In this document: in pieces, positions 34,752-43,740 of the stretch
Layout: each line of letters starts with the position of its first letter
Numbering within the stretch: position 1 is the stretch's first letter
Assembly (NCBI GenBank): GCA_036496425.1
Contig: DASXLG010000330.1
Location: 1-63,751, forward strand
Length of the DNA: 63,751 nucleotides
Direction: 5' to 3'
Source of the DNA: Terriglobia bacterium
GTDB taxonomy: Bacteria; Acidobacteriota; Terriglobia; 20CM-2-55-15
Notes under the pieces: model-generated
What the model was told of the DNA's origin: nothing
The model's input: only the letters and a program-made list of their open reading frames with translations
Database searches by the model: none
Made by a program: the position numbers and the translations under genes

Positions 34752-35653
34752 GAGATTTCGGTGATTTCGCTGTTCATGCGCCGCAGGATCTGCGCGAGTT
34801 CCTCACGCGGTTCAGGCTTGAGCGGAAGCAGCGGGCGGCGAGGCATGCCACCCTCGAGGCCTTGAAGCTCCATTGCGGCTTTGAGACCCGCTATTCCATT
34901 GGTCCCGGTAACCGCAACCGCGGACGGCGCAATGATGCGCTGAATGTTCCCGGCCTTCGCGTAATCGCCGGCGGCAAAAGCGCGATAGAGCGCGAGGGAG
35001 GGTTTCGGCGCTGCACAGGCCAGAGCAATGATGCCTCCACGCGCGCCCGCAGCCATCGCCGGAAAGAGCGTGGGAGCTGCGCCGGCGATAACGGGCAGCT
35101 TTGAGGCATCGGTGTTCCAGACAATCTCCGAAATCAATTTCACATCGCCGGAACTGTCTTTCACACCACGAATGTTGGGGTGCTTTGAGAGTTCGATAAC
35201 CAGCCTGGACTGAAGCGGAATGCCCGTAAAAACCGGCACGTTGTAAATAATGACCGGAACAGGCGACGCATCGGCGACGGCCGTGTAATGCGCGAAGTAC
35301 ACATCGGAAGTCATCTGCGGCTTGAAATAGAACGGGTTTTTTATCAGCACCGCGTCCACGCCGCGGTCCGCAGCCTCTTTCGTCAGCGCGATCGTGGCTT
35401 GCGTGGATTCGACTCCGGTACCTGCCAGCAAGGTCATTGACGAAGGCACGCGTTTTCGTGCCGCTTCAATCAGCCGGAGTTTCTCGGCGTGCTCAAGATA
35501 AACCGACTCACCATTCGACCCCAGTACAAGATACCCCTCGATGCCCGCTTCGATGTATTTATCGATGTTCCGCTCGAATGCGTCGTAGCGCACGGCGCCC
35601 TTCTCGTCGAACGGCGTCACCATCGGCGGAATGATGCCTTTGAAATTCAGCAA
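34748..35653 (-). CDS. DapA-superfamily aldolase, probably 4-hydroxy-2-oxoglutarate type
   Basis: A 301-residue class I aldolase, start taken at TTG 35653 after AGAAGGGGA; the frame is open further upstream through a hairpin that is probably not coding. The Schiff-base Lys165 is in 'GVKDSSGD' and Tyr137 in 'IYNVP'. The substrate loop reads GSNGE rather than the GTTGE typical of dihydrodipicolinate synthase, and the pattern 'ESTQAT', 'HPNI.GVKDS.GDV' is that of 4-hydroxy-2-oxoglutarate aldolase (HOGA). I therefore prefer HOGA, or another 2-keto acid aldolase, over DapA. Stop overlaps the bshC start by four bases. Confidence 0.8.
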   Translation of the reverse strand: MLNFKGIIPPMVTPFDEKGAVRYDAFERNIDKYIEAGIEGYLVLGSNGESVYLEHAEKLRLIEAARKRVPSSMTLLAGTGVESTQATIALTKEAADRGVDAVLIKNPFYFKPQMTSDVYFAHYTAVADASPVPVIIYNVPVFTGIPLQSRLVIELSKHPNIRGVKDSSGDVKLISEIVWNTDASKLPVIAGAAPTLFPAMAAGARGGIIALACAAPKPSLALYRAFAAGDYAKAGNIQRIIAPSAVAVTGTNGIAGLKAAMELQGLEGGMPRRPLLPLKPEPREELAQILRRMNSEITEIS

Positions 35654-35689
35654 TTCGCGTATTCCCCTTCTACTTCCAGCATGGTGTGC

Positions 35690-35732
35690 GAGCGACCCCC
35701 TGCCGCCCCGAAGGCGCGGCAGGGGGTCGCTC
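35690..35732. repeat. Perfect 17-bp palindrome (REP-like or hairpin)
   Basis: Arms 35690-35706 and 35716-35732 are perfect reverse complements (GAGCGACCCCCTGCCGC) around a 9-base loop. It sits in the 111-base spacer between thiE and the aldolase gene. No T-run follows on either strand, so a classical terminator is less likely than a repetitive extragenic palindrome or mRNA-processing hairpin. Confidence 0.75.
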
Positions 35733-35764
35733 ACGAGGACTTGTGATTGTAACGCGGCATCGCA

Positions 35765-36373
35765 TCAGGTCAAACAACGAAGGCCGTCTCGAACGCGCGA
35801 ACTGATTTCCCCATGCCCCAACAGATCCTTGATAATAGCCACCGAGTGCGCGCCGGCGCCAACAACCTCGGGCACACGAGCCAGTGTGATTCCGCCCACG
35901 GCGACGACCGGCTTGCGTATGGCGCCGCATATTTGAGCGAGCGCTTCCACTCCCAATACCGGGTCCGGATTCTCCTTAGTCGAAGTTGCAAACAGCGGCC
36001 CGGCGGCGATGTAATCCACCGGCAAGCCATCCGCATCGATTGCCTGTTCTAGATTGTGCGTGGAAATGCCGATGATCCTGTCCGGACCGAGAATCCGGCG
36101 CGCTGCAGCCGGCGGCAGATCGGACTGGCCGAGGTGCACACCGGCGGCACCGGATAGCAGGGCCACATCGACTCTATCGTTAACAATGACGGCCGCATCC
36201 GGGGGAGCCAGCGCAACGATTTGCTCAACCTGATCGAGCAACTCTCTTGCGCCCGCTTTTTTATTCCGGATCTGGACCAGCCGCGCACCACCGGTGAAGA
36301 GAGCTTCAGCGATCCGCACGCAATCCCCGAATGATGAATCCGCGATTGCGTACAGCCGCGGCAGGGGCGTCAT
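35765..36373 (-). CDS. thiE: Thiamine-phosphate synthase
   Basis: Joins the pyrimidine and thiazole halves of thiamine phosphate. The 202-residue TIM-barrel protein has 'LVQIRNKKA' (pyrophosphate binding), '[19 protein letters not shown]' with 'LGQSDLP', 'GISTHNLEQ', '[13 protein letters not shown]' and 'PVVAVGGIT'. Length is typical. Its ATG overlaps the accC stop by four bases. No TPP riboswitch is visible upstream, which fits a position inside the accC operon. Confidence 0.93.
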   Translation of the reverse strand: MTPLPRLYAIADSSFGDCVRIAEALFTGGARLVQIRNKKAGARELLDQVEQIVALAPPDAAVIVNDRVDVALLSGAAGVHLGQSDLPPAAARRILGPDRIIGISTHNLEQAIDADGLPVDYIAAGPLFATSTKENPDPVLGVEALAQICGAIRKPVVAVGGITLARVPEVVGAGAHSVAIIKDLLGHGEISSRVRDGLRCLT

Positions 36374-37737
36374 GCTATTTCGACAGCACGAGCCCGGCGT
36401 TCCTCCTGCAGATCTTCCAGAAGCTTGGTGTAGATGTTGCCGCTGCGGAATTCGTTGGTGCGGAGTATGCGGCGATGCAGCGGAATCGTGGATTTCACGC
36501 CCTCCAGGACAAACATATCAAGAGCCCGGTCCATGCGGCGGATCGCTTCATCTCGCGTGGAGCCGTGCACGATCAGTTTAGCGATGAGCGAATCGTAATA
36601 AGGCGGGATGACATATTCGGCATAAGCCGCGGTGTCAATCCGCACACCGGGTCCGCCCGGTGCGTGCCAGGTGGTAATTTTGCCGGGCGAGGGTTTGTGG
36701 GTAACAGGGTCTTCGGCGTTGATACGGCATTCGATGGCATGGCCGCGAAATTGAATGTCGCATTGCCGATGCGGCAACCGGTCTCCTGACGCAATCAGGA
36801 TCTGGTCACGGACAATATCGATGCCTGTTACCAGCTCGGTCACGGGATGTTCCACCTGGACGCGCGTATTCATTTCCATGAAATAGAAATTTTTGCGCTC
36901 GTCCACGAGGAACTCGAGCGTTCCGACATTCGAATAACCGGCTTGCTGGATCGCCTCCACGACGCGCTTTCCAACCTGTTCCCGCAACTCCGGCGTCATG
37001 ATTACCGACGGAGACTCCTCGATCAGTTTCTGATGCCGGCGCTGGATCGAACATTCGCGCTCACCGAGGTGGATGGCATTGCCATACTCGTCGGCCATGA
37101 CCTGAAATTCAACGTGCCGGGCGTGCTCGATAAATTTTTCGAGGTAGCAGTGAGGCACCCCGAAAGCGTTTGCGGCCTCGGCCTGGGCAGTCCTCAAGGC
37201 CGTCAGCAATTCGGTGCGATTCTGCACGACGCGCATTCCGCGGCCGCCGCCACCGGCGACGGCTTTGATGATCACCGGATAGCCGATGGCTTCAGCAGTC
37301 GATATGGCTTCTTTGTCGGTGTGCACCGCGTCGGAACTGCCCGGCAGAACGGGAAGCCCTAAGCGGTTCATTTCGCTTCGCGCGCGAGCCTTGTCGCCCA
37401 TCAGACGAATCGCTTCGGACGACGGGCCGATGAACTTGATGCGGCTCGCTTCACAGACCTCCGCAAAATAGGCGCTTTCCGACAGAAACCCGTACCCGGG
37501 ATGAATCGCATCCGCATTCAACAACTCGGCCGCACTGATGACGCTGGGAATGTTCAGGTAGCTGTCGATACTCCTGGGGGGGCCGATGCAAAGGGCTTCG
37601 TCGGCAAAACGGACGTGGAGCGCGTGCCGGTCGGCTTCAGAATACACGGCGACGGTTTTGATGCCGAGTTCCTTGCAGCACAGGATAATTCTCAGGGCGA
37701 TTTCGCCGCGATTGGCGATGAGTATCTTTCTAAACAT
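36370..37737 (-). CDS. accC: Acetyl-CoA carboxylase, biotin carboxylase subunit
   Basis: ATP-dependent carboxylation of biotin on AccB, the first half-reaction of malonyl-CoA synthesis. The 455-residue protein has the start '[16 protein letters not shown]', ATP-grasp loop '[10 protein letters not shown]', '[17 protein letters not shown]' and the catalytic '[14 protein letters not shown]'. Full length for the family. It follows accB by 21 bases and is coupled to thiE downstream. Confidence 0.96.
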   Translation of the reverse strand: MFRKILIANRGEIALRIILCCKELGIKTVAVYSEADRHALHVRFADEALCIGPPRSIDSYLNIPSVISAAELLNADAIHPGYGFLSESAYFAEVCEASRIKFIGPSSEAIRLMGDKARARSEMNRLGLPVLPGSSDAVHTDKEAISTAEAIGYPVIIKAVAGGGGRGMRVVQNRTELLTALRTAQAEAANAFGVPHCYLEKFIEHARHVEFQVMADEYGNAIHLGERECSIQRRHQKLIEESPSVIMTPELREQVGKRVVEAIQQAGYSNVGTLEFLVDERKNFYFMEMNTRVQVEHPVTELVTGIDIVRDQILIASGDRLPHRQCDIQFRGHAIECRINAEDPVTHKPSPGKITTWHAPGGPGVRIDTAAYAEYVIPPYYDSLIAKLIVHGSTRDEAIRRMDRALDMFVLEGVKSTIPLHRRILRTNEFRSGNIYTKLLEDLQEERRARAVEIA

Positions 37738-37758
37738 ATCTAATAACCCACGCCCAAC

Positions 37759-38226
37759 CTACCGCTGCCGGATGGCGAAGAGCTTTTCTCCGTATTCCAC
37801 CGGCTGGCCGTTGTCCACGAGCACGCTCACAACTTCGCCTGCCACGTCGGCTTCGATCTCATTCATGAGCTTCATGGCCTCGATAATGCAGAGGACGGCT
37901 CCCTTCTCAACAGAAGCTCCAACGGTGACGAACGGTTCCGAACTCGGCCCTGCGGCCTGGTAAAAGGTTCCCACGATCGGAGATTTCTGGTAGTAGAGAT
38001 CCTCTTCCTTTTCCTGGACCGGCGGAAGTTGCGGAGTCGCCGGCTGACCCGCCACCGGGATAGCCGCAGCCGATGCAATCAGCGGCATGGCCGCCGAAAC
38101 CGGGGCGGCATGGTTGGAAACCCGTTTAATCCGCAGCCGCACGCCCGATTTCTCGATTTCCAGTTCGTCGATCGTTTCCTTGGATGTGACGATATCGATG
38201 ATTTCTTTCAGTTCCTTCAGATTCAT
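37759..38226 (-). CDS. accB: Biotin carboxyl carrier protein
   Basis: A 155-residue carrier with an N-terminal region starting 'MNLKELKEIIDIV', a Pro/Ala-rich linker (about 35-75) and a C-terminal biotinyl domain with the biotinylation site EAMKLMNEI (Lys in A-M-K-L). Typical AccB layout and length. It follows the Roadblock gene by 31 bases and precedes accC. Confidence 0.95.
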   Translation of the reverse strand: MNLKELKEIIDIVTSKETIDELEIEKSGVRLRIKRVSNHAAPVSAAMPLIASAAAIPVAGQPATPQLPPVQEKEEDLYYQKSPIVGTFYQAAGPSSEPFVTVGASVEKGAVLCIIEAMKLMNEIEADVAGEVVSVLVDNGQPVEYGEKLFAIRQR

Positions 38227-38257
38227 AAGGGCAAACGAGCAGTATAGCAGATCAGAA

Positions 38258-38623
38258 TCACCTTTGAATTTCCCAGGCGGCCTGCTTCAGCTCGTAACGG
38301 GCGCGGCCGATCTGGTCCTGTGCGCGGGCCAGCAGGATCAGGTAGTGCCCGGGAGAGACCGTCCGGGCGATCATAACGGACTTTTCGGATACGACGATGT
38401 TTTCGACCAGATTGCCGGAGCCGGAATCTTCCGAAGCGCTGCGGGCAATATGCAGAAGGGTGGAGTATTCCCCGGCGATAGTCTCCAGATTCAGCGACTT
38501 GTCATCCAGGACGTGATCAATCACGCCTTGAGGCCCCACCAGGATCACCGCCTGGATGTCCGTGACGCTCTTACGAAGTGTCGCCGCAACTTCGGGAAAC
38601 TTCGTTTGAATCAAATTTTGCAC
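38258..38623 (-). CDS. Roadblock/LC7 domain protein
   Basis: A 121-residue single-domain protein with the Roadblock/LC7 pattern: 'VTDIQAVILVGPQGVIDHVL' region, a central helix 'AGEYSTLLHIARSA', then 'NIVVSEKSVMIARTVSPG' and 'YLILLA'. MglB, the GAP for the polarity GTPase MglA, belongs to this fold and controls type IV pilus polarity in some bacteria. Its place 11 bases after pilQ supports a link to the pilus. No MglA is in the window. A pilus-related regulator is my inference. Confidence 0.78.
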   Translation of the reverse strand: MQNLIQTKFPEVAATLRKSVTDIQAVILVGPQGVIDHVLDDKSLNLETIAGEYSTLLHIARSASEDSGSGNLVENIVVSEKSVMIARTVSPGHYLILLARAQDQIGRARYELKQAAWEIQR

Positions 38624-38634
38624 CGCCCGTGCCG

Positions 38635-40671
38635 TCAGCGCTGTTGTGGCTGTTCGGCAGGATTCGCATCGGCCGGCGCAAGCACGCTGATCGTATCGAT
38701 CGGCTTGATCCGGGGTGTGATGAAAAACAGCAGTTCGTTCGTGCTCTTGATGGTCTGGGTTTCTTTGAACAGGCTGCCGATCAGAGGCAGGCTGCCGAGG
38801 CCCGGAACCTGGTTCACATTCAGCGTGTCGTTATCAACGAGAATTCCGCCAATCACCGCCGTGGCGCCATCAGGAACCAGCATCATCGTGGTAGCGGATT
38901 GCGTGGCAACGGTCGGAATACCACCGACGGCGCTGGCAAAATCCGGCTGGCTGTTGCTGATATTCACCTGGAGCAGAATTGTGCCGGCGGCACTGATCTG
39001 GGGCGTGACAGTAAGCTGCAAAGCAAACGTTATGAACTGCGTTGTAATCGTATTGTTGACGTTTGTCTGCACCGGAATCTGCGTACCCTGTTGAATCGTC
39101 GCAGCCTGGTTATTTTGCGTCGTCACATGCGGCCGTGAAATCAATTTCGCGGTGCCATGCGCTTCCGCCGCGCCGATGATTTCATCCAGCAGAATGTCCC
39201 CGCCGGGCTTCAGGAGGAAAGTCAGGCCCGAGGTCGCGGCTGCAGGAAAATTCGAAACCAGGGGAAGGTTCGAGCCGCCGGTCGGCAGCGTCGTTCCGGC
39301 ACGGGCGACGGGGCTGGGCTGGCCGGTCAGACCGGTCAGCACGTTGCCGCCAGTGGCGCCGAGCAACAACCCGAGCTGGCTTCCGACGTCCTTCGAAAAG
39401 GACTTATTGGCCGACAGCAGGCGCGCTTCGATGTCCACCTGTTGCTGCGGCATATCGGTAAACTTGATCATGGAATCGAGGGTCGCGAACTGTGAAGGAA
39501 CATCCCGGACGATCAGAGCATTCCGTCTGGGGTCCACCAGAATGGAGCCGCGCGTCGTGGTCATCGGCTTGAGCGTGGTCGCGACTTCCAGGGCCTTGGT
39601 GTAATTGAGCACAAAGGTCCGGGTCTCGAGTGGAGCGGCCGCTTCCTGGGCATCGCGAAGAGCCTTTTGTGCCCCCTGCTCCGCCTGCAGGGTTGCATTC
39701 GTGGCAATACGCAAAACATTGCCTTGAAGCTGCCCGCCGAGGTTGTTGTTCTTCAGGACCACGTCCAGCGCCTGATCCCACGGAACTTCCTTCAAGGTCA
39801 TCGTTATCGTTCCGCTGACATTCGGATCCAGGATCACATTGAGACCGCTGAGTTCCGAGATCAGCCTGAAGAAATCTCTTATCGGATAGTTGTCGAGCTC
39901 GAACGTCGCAATCTCTCCGGTATATTGCGGCACCGCAGTCGGCGTTGTCTGAACCACCGGCGGAGTTGCCGGTGCGACGGTGACCTGAGTCTGCTGCTGT
40001 GGCGGATCCGCTGCGGCAACCAATGGCGCGGCTGAAACTGCGGGCTTAGCCGGTGCAGGCAGCGCTCCCGCAAGGGCTGCCTGCGGTATTGGAAGCGGTT
40101 CGGGATTCAACAGCGCAGATTCCAGCGGCGCGGCCGGAACCCGCGACGGGATGAACGGCGTAACCGGTTCGGCAAGCATGGTCAGCACCGCCGGCGTCAG
40201 TGCCGGGGCGGCCGGAGCTGCCGGCGCGGCGGGGCCCGCGGTCTGGTTCTGCGGAGCGCGGGCCGTGGCGCCGAAGACGACGCGGGTAATGCCGCCGCCA
40301 TCCTCGATCACGCGATACGGAGCATCCTTCTTCAAGTCAAACACGATCCGGGTTGCCTTGCGTCTCCTGTCGCTGAAGAACGACGTGCGAACACGCTCGA
40401 CACCAGCCGCATCGATCTGCTTTTCCTTGAAGCTGATGGTATTCTGGATTCCGTGAAAATCGATCACCAGGCGGTGCGGATTGTTCAATTCAAAATAAGT
40501 GAATTTCGAATCGTCGCTGGCGATGATCCTGGCCTCGAGAGAGTCTCCGTTGTTGCTGAAGGAGACATCCTTCACGATACCGGCGTCCTTCGAGGTCGCT
40601 CCATTAACCGCAAGGGTGCAGACCACTAACAGCACCCCGATCGAAAGGAGCTTCCGGGAATCAACTCTCAT
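38635..40671 (-). CDS. pilQ: Type IV pilus secretin
   Basis: Outer-membrane pore through which the pilus passes. The 678-residue protein has a signal peptide, an AMIN domain (about 33-130), a long Pro/Ala-rich linker (about 140-245), secretin N0/STN ('FELDNYPIRDFFRLISELS'), N1 domain ('LNYTKALEVATTLKP') and the secretin C-terminal barrel ('AHGTAKLISRPHVTTQNNQ', 'GATAVIGGIL', 'VPGLGSLPLIGSLF'). A single AMIN domain is fewer than in some PilQ. The ATG overlaps the pilP stop by four bases. Confidence 0.95.
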   Translation of the reverse strand: MRVDSRKLLSIGVLLVVCTLAVNGATSKDAGIVKDVSFSNNGDSLEARIIASDDSKFTYFELNNPHRLVIDFHGIQNTISFKEKQIDAAGVERVRTSFFSDRRRKATRIVFDLKKDAPYRVIEDGGGITRVVFGATARAPQNQTAGPAAPAAPAAPALTPAVLTMLAEPVTPFIPSRVPAAPLESALLNPEPLPIPQAALAGALPAPAKPAVSAAPLVAAADPPQQQTQVTVAPATPPVVQTTPTAVPQYTGEIATFELDNYPIRDFFRLISELSGLNVILDPNVSGTITMTLKEVPWDQALDVVLKNNNLGGQLQGNVLRIATNATLQAEQGAQKALRDAQEAAAPLETRTFVLNYTKALEVATTLKPMTTTRGSILVDPRRNALIVRDVPSQFATLDSMIKFTDMPQQQVDIEARLLSANKSFSKDVGSQLGLLLGATGGNVLTGLTGQPSPVARAGTTLPTGGSNLPLVSNFPAAATSGLTFLLKPGGDILLDEIIGAAEAHGTAKLISRPHVTTQNNQAATIQQGTQIPVQTNVNNTITTQFITFALQLTVTPQISAAGTILLQVNISNSQPDFASAVGGIPTVATQSATTMMLVPDGATAVIGGILVDNDTLNVNQVPGLGSLPLIGSLFKETQTIKSTNELLFFITPRIKPIDTISVLAPADANPAEQPQQR

Positions 40672-41189
40672 TTGTTCTCTCCCCGCAATTTGCGCACGAT
40701 CTCACGGGACGCTTTCTGGTCGCCTCCCGGAGCTGTTACGGCAAACGTTACACTGTCCGATTTGATGTTCTTGACGACCGCGTCGTATAGAGCATCACCA
40801 ACCCGAATAAAATATCGCCGGCCGCCTGGAGCCTGGATCGTCACGACGTTCATCGCCGGCTCGCGCGAAACCACAATCCCGATAACTTCCGCTTCTGCGA
40901 CCAGCACGCCCTTCAACCCCGGCGGCCGCGCCGCAACCGCAGGCGGCGGTGGTGCAACCTTCGCAACCGGCTTCGGTACCGGATTCACGAAAGGATCTCG
41001 ACGCCCTCGCGCGTTGTAGTGATAGTCCTTTGGAACGGCGAGCGCGGGCGCCTGCTCTTCCGGCGGCGCAGTTTCCGGTTTCTGTCCGCGAGCCTGCGGG
41101 AAAACCGCCGGACTCAGTGCCAGGCCGAAAACGAACGTTAAGATGGCTATCCCGCGCGTTATTGCGCTTGCATTCGCTCCGCTTGTCAT
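40668..41189 (-). CDS. pilP: Type IV pilus assembly protein PilP
   Basis: Inner-membrane protein that links PilNO to PilQ. The 173-residue product has an N-terminal hydrophobic segment (about 12-30), a Pro-rich spacer, the PilP motif 'YNARGRRDPFVNP' that marks the linker, and a C-terminal beta domain ('LKGVLVAEAEVIGIV', 'YFIRVGDALYD'). No lipobox Cys is seen, unlike some PilP. Four-base overlaps with pilO and pilQ. Confidence 0.9.
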   Translation of the reverse strand: MTSGANASAITRGIAILTFVFGLALSPAVFPQARGQKPETAPPEEQAPALAVPKDYHYNARGRRDPFVNPVPKPVAKVAPPPPAVAARPPGLKGVLVAEAEVIGIVVSREPAMNVVTIQAPGGRRYFIRVGDALYDAVVKNIKSDSVTFAVTAPGGDQKASREIVRKLRGENK

Positions 41190-41803
41190 TTCACCGCCTT
41201 GGGCGGGGGCGCTGCCGATGCGATCGGTTCATCCTTATAAACGAAAGTCGTCGCAGTGTATGTGGCGCTGACGCTCGAAACAAAGGCTGCATCGCCCGTG
41301 GAGGCCCTGCTCTGAAGCCTCAATCCGCTGATATTGACGATCCGCGGCAGCTGCCGGATACGATCCAGGAACTGCCCGACATTGTGATACGTCCCCGTGA
41401 CTTCGAGATCGATCGGATATTCCGTATAGATCTCGTGATCGATGGTGGGCCTGGGCGCCACCCGGCTTACCGTTAATCCCGAACCGGTCGCCAGTTGCTG
41501 GACCGACCGGAAGATCTGATCGGTTTCCTTTTCAAGGGGGAGGATCATTTTCAGCATGTCCAGCTTGACCTGCAGATCCATCGCATCCTTCTTGATCTTG
41601 GCAAGCTCCTTCTGCTGCTGGACACTTTTCGCAATGGTCGCTTGCAGGTCCGCGACCTGCTTCGTCCTCTGGTCTATATCATCCTGAATCGGGGAGAGGA
41701 ACTGATACCAGACCCCGCCAAGCAGCGCACCGCAGATTCCCGCGACGATCACCACCTGGTAGTACCACTTCATCTTCGCCAGGTTTTTCAACTCGAGTGC
41801 CAT
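41186..41803 (-). CDS. pilO: Type IV pilus assembly protein PilO
   Basis: Inner-membrane alignment protein; partner of PilN. A 205-residue bitopic protein: transmembrane helix about 15-32, then a coiled coil (about 38-85) with 'MLKMILPLEKETDQIFRSV', then a ferredoxin-like periplasmic domain with 'YPIDLEVTGTYHNVGQFL'. Overlaps pilN by one base and pilP by four. Confidence 0.92.
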   Translation of the reverse strand: MALELKNLAKMKWYYQVVIVAGICGALLGGVWYQFLSPIQDDIDQRTKQVADLQATIAKSVQQQKELAKIKKDAMDLQVKLDMLKMILPLEKETDQIFRSVQQLATGSGLTVSRVAPRPTIDHEIYTEYPIDLEVTGTYHNVGQFLDRIRQLPRIVNISGLRLQSRASTGDAAFVSSVSATYTATTFVYKDEPIASAAPPPKAVK

Positions 41804-42405
41804 CAGTTCCCCCCTGCCGTCGGCTGTGCCGGTGTTCCCGGAGGACGTGGCGGAGAAAATTCACAGCGGATCGTAAATGTCCAGTTTCCCGCGGAATCGA
41901 CGGATGTCGCTCCCTGATCGACGTTCTTGAAATATCCGGTGGCGTTCAGGTTCGAGTAGAAGTCGGCAATCGCGTTCAGCGACGTGCCTGTGCCGCTCAG
42001 ATTCAGAACCGCTTCCTTCTGATCGAGGCTGGACAACCAGACAAATTGAGTTCGCTCGACCGCCTCGGCAAGCTGATCCAGCGCAACCACAGGACTGACC
42101 TGGTTCTTCTGAAGGTTCTCGACGATTTTTACCCGGTTTTCCAGCGTCTTCTTCCGGCCTTCGTAAACCTGATCCGCCTTGATCACGGCATCCAGCGCTG
42201 CTTTCTGCGCTTCCGCCTGCATTTTCTTCATATCGAGAGCGGCCAACTTGGAGGTCAGACCGGTGTACCACCAGAAGCCGCCGCCGGCCGTTCCAAGGAC
42301 AATAAGGATCAGGAGAACGGGCGTGAAGCTCGCGGGTAACGCGATCTTGAATCCGGCTTTTGCCGTCTTCTTTCTTCCCGCTCCGACGAGATTGACCTTA
42401 ATCAT
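41803..42405 (-). CDS. pilN: Type IV pilus assembly protein PilN
   Basis: Inner-membrane protein that binds PilM by its cytoplasmic N-terminus. The 200-residue product starts 'MIKVNLVG', the PilM-binding motif (INLLP-like), followed by a transmembrane helix (about 30-52), a coiled coil and a periplasmic domain ('FVWLSSLDQKEAVLNLSGTG'). The ATG directly abuts the pilM stop (TAA then ATG). Confidence 0.9.
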   Translation of the reverse strand: MIKVNLVGAGRKKTAKAGFKIALPASFTPVLLILIVLGTAGGGFWWYTGLTSKLAALDMKKMQAEAQKAALDAVIKADQVYEGRKKTLENRVKIVENLQKNQVSPVVALDQLAEAVERTQFVWLSSLDQKEAVLNLSGTGTSLNAIADFYSNLNATGYFKNVDQGATSVDSAGNWTFTIRCEFSPPRPPGTPAQPTAGGN

Positions 42406-43461
42406 TTAATCAAACCCCCTTAAGGCCAACCCAACGGCCACGGCAAGCGCCGGTCCGAGGGATGTTACTTTTTCGGAATCTACTTTCGGTCCGAGCGTGA
42501 TGGATTTGAACGGATTCAACACCTCGGTCGGATAACTGAATGTGGCCTGGATTCGCTCCGCCAGCCCAAGCATATGGGCTGTTCCACCGCTGATCAGCAC
42601 CTGGCTGATGGTCTCAGACGGATAGGTTTCGCGGAAGAAATCGAAAGTCTTCTGAACCTCCATGATCAGCATGTCGGTAATCGATTCCAACAGCGGCTGT
42701 ACCATCTCGTGTTCGGAACCGCCGGTTTTTCCAAGTTTCAGATCTTCAGCCTCCTGAAAATTCAGCTGCAATTCCTTTTGAAGAATATCCGTGTACTGAT
42801 TGCCGCCGACGGAGACGTCCCGGATGAACAACGGCATGCCTTCCTTCGTAATGTTGATATTCATCAGCGATGCGCCGATATTCAGCAGGGCCACCGTCGC
42901 ATTGTCCGCGGACGTATAGTTCGCCTCAAATACGTTTTGCAAAGCAAACGCATCGATATCGACGATTTCAGGGTTCCGGCCGGCGAGACTGATAACGTTC
43001 GTGTGGTTCTGGATCTTGTCCTTCTTTGCCGCAACCAGCACCACTTCCATTCCCGGCTCCTCCGACGTCGTCGTTCCGGCACCCACGACCTGATAGTCCA
43101 GATTCACTTCGGTGATTTCGAACGGAATGTACTGCTCGGCATCGAGCTGGATGGATGCCTCAACCTCTTCCGCATTGGCCGCAGGAACAATCACGCGCTT
43201 GACGATAACAGAGTGTCCCGACACGCCAGTGGCGACACCCTTGAGCTTGAACTTGCCGGAAAGAAACGTTTTTTTGATGCTTTCGGCGACGGCCGGGGCA
43301 TCCATGATCGCACCGTCCACGACGGCGTCAGGACCCAGCGGCTCGTAGGCGAAACCGGTAAGCTGGTATCCCTTTTTCGACTTCACCAACTCGACCGCCT
43401 TGACGCCACTCGACCCGATGTCCAGTCCGACAAGCGGTTTATTTTTGCTTAAAAAACCCAT
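42406..43461 (-). CDS. pilM: Type IV pilus assembly protein PilM
   Basis: Cytoplasmic actin-like ATPase of the pilus inner-membrane complex. The 351-residue protein has the phosphate-1 motif 'LVGLDIGSSGVKAVEL', later 'ALLNIGASLMNINI' (phosphate-2) and 'QVLISGGTAHMLGL' (adenosine site). Full length for the family. It follows the small HTH gene by 21 bases and heads pilMNOPQ in the standard order. Confidence 0.95.
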   Translation of the reverse strand: MGFLSKNKPLVGLDIGSSGVKAVELVKSKKGYQLTGFAYEPLGPDAVVDGAIMDAPAVAESIKKTFLSGKFKLKGVATGVSGHSVIVKRVIVPAANAEEVEASIQLDAEQYIPFEITEVNLDYQVVGAGTTTSEEPGMEVVLVAAKKDKIQNHTNVISLAGRNPEIVDIDAFALQNVFEANYTSADNATVALLNIGASLMNINITKEGMPLFIRDVSVGGNQYTDILQKELQLNFQEAEDLKLGKTGGSEHEMVQPLLESITDMLIMEVQKTFDFFRETYPSETISQVLISGGTAHMLGLAERIQATFSYPTEVLNPFKSITLGPKVDSEKVTSLGPALAVAVGLALRGFD

Positions 43462-43482
43462 ACCTTATACGATGTCCTCGCC

Positions 43483-43740
43483 CTAACCTTTCACCGTGGA
43501 CTTGACCAGACGCCGCGGCCTCGAATCGGTGGCAACCTCGGTACGCTCTATTTTTCTCTCCATCCAACGGTCCAGGAGATCCTTCTTGAACCGCCAGCGG
43601 TTGCCGAGCTTGAAAGCGGGAATGCTCTTTTCGCTCAGATACTTGTAGAGCGTGTCCGGCGAAATCCCGAGGTACTGGGATGCCTCACGCAACGTCATCA
43701 CTTCCTTTGATCTTTCCATTTTCTGCCCTGTCTCTTCCAT
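43483..43740 (-). CDS. Excisionase/MerR-like HTH protein
   Basis: An 85-residue protein with a winged-helix HTH_17 (excisionase-like/BldC-like) domain: 'MTLREASQYLGISPDTLYKY' then 'KSIPAFKLGNRWRFKKDLLD'. Basic C-terminal tail. ATG 43740 has a weak ribosome site; ATG 43719 (MERSKEV) has CAGGG before it. It lies 21 bases upstream of pilM on the same strand and could regulate the pilus operon. There is no integrase or phage gene nearby, so a phage excisionase role is unlikely. Confidence 0.82.
   Translation of the reverse strand: MEETGQKMERSKEVMTLREASQYLGISPDTLYKYLSEKSIPAFKLGNRWRFKKDLLDRWMERKIERTEVATDSRPRRLVKSTVKG

Noticed and set aside
34748-35653. Dihydrodipicolinate synthase (dapA) name
   Set aside because: The GSNGE loop and linked motifs fit HOGA better than DapA, and no lysine genes are near.
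43483-43740. Phage excisionase
   Set aside because: The HTH type is shared with chromosomal regulators; there is no integrase, attachment site or phage gene and it heads the pil operon.
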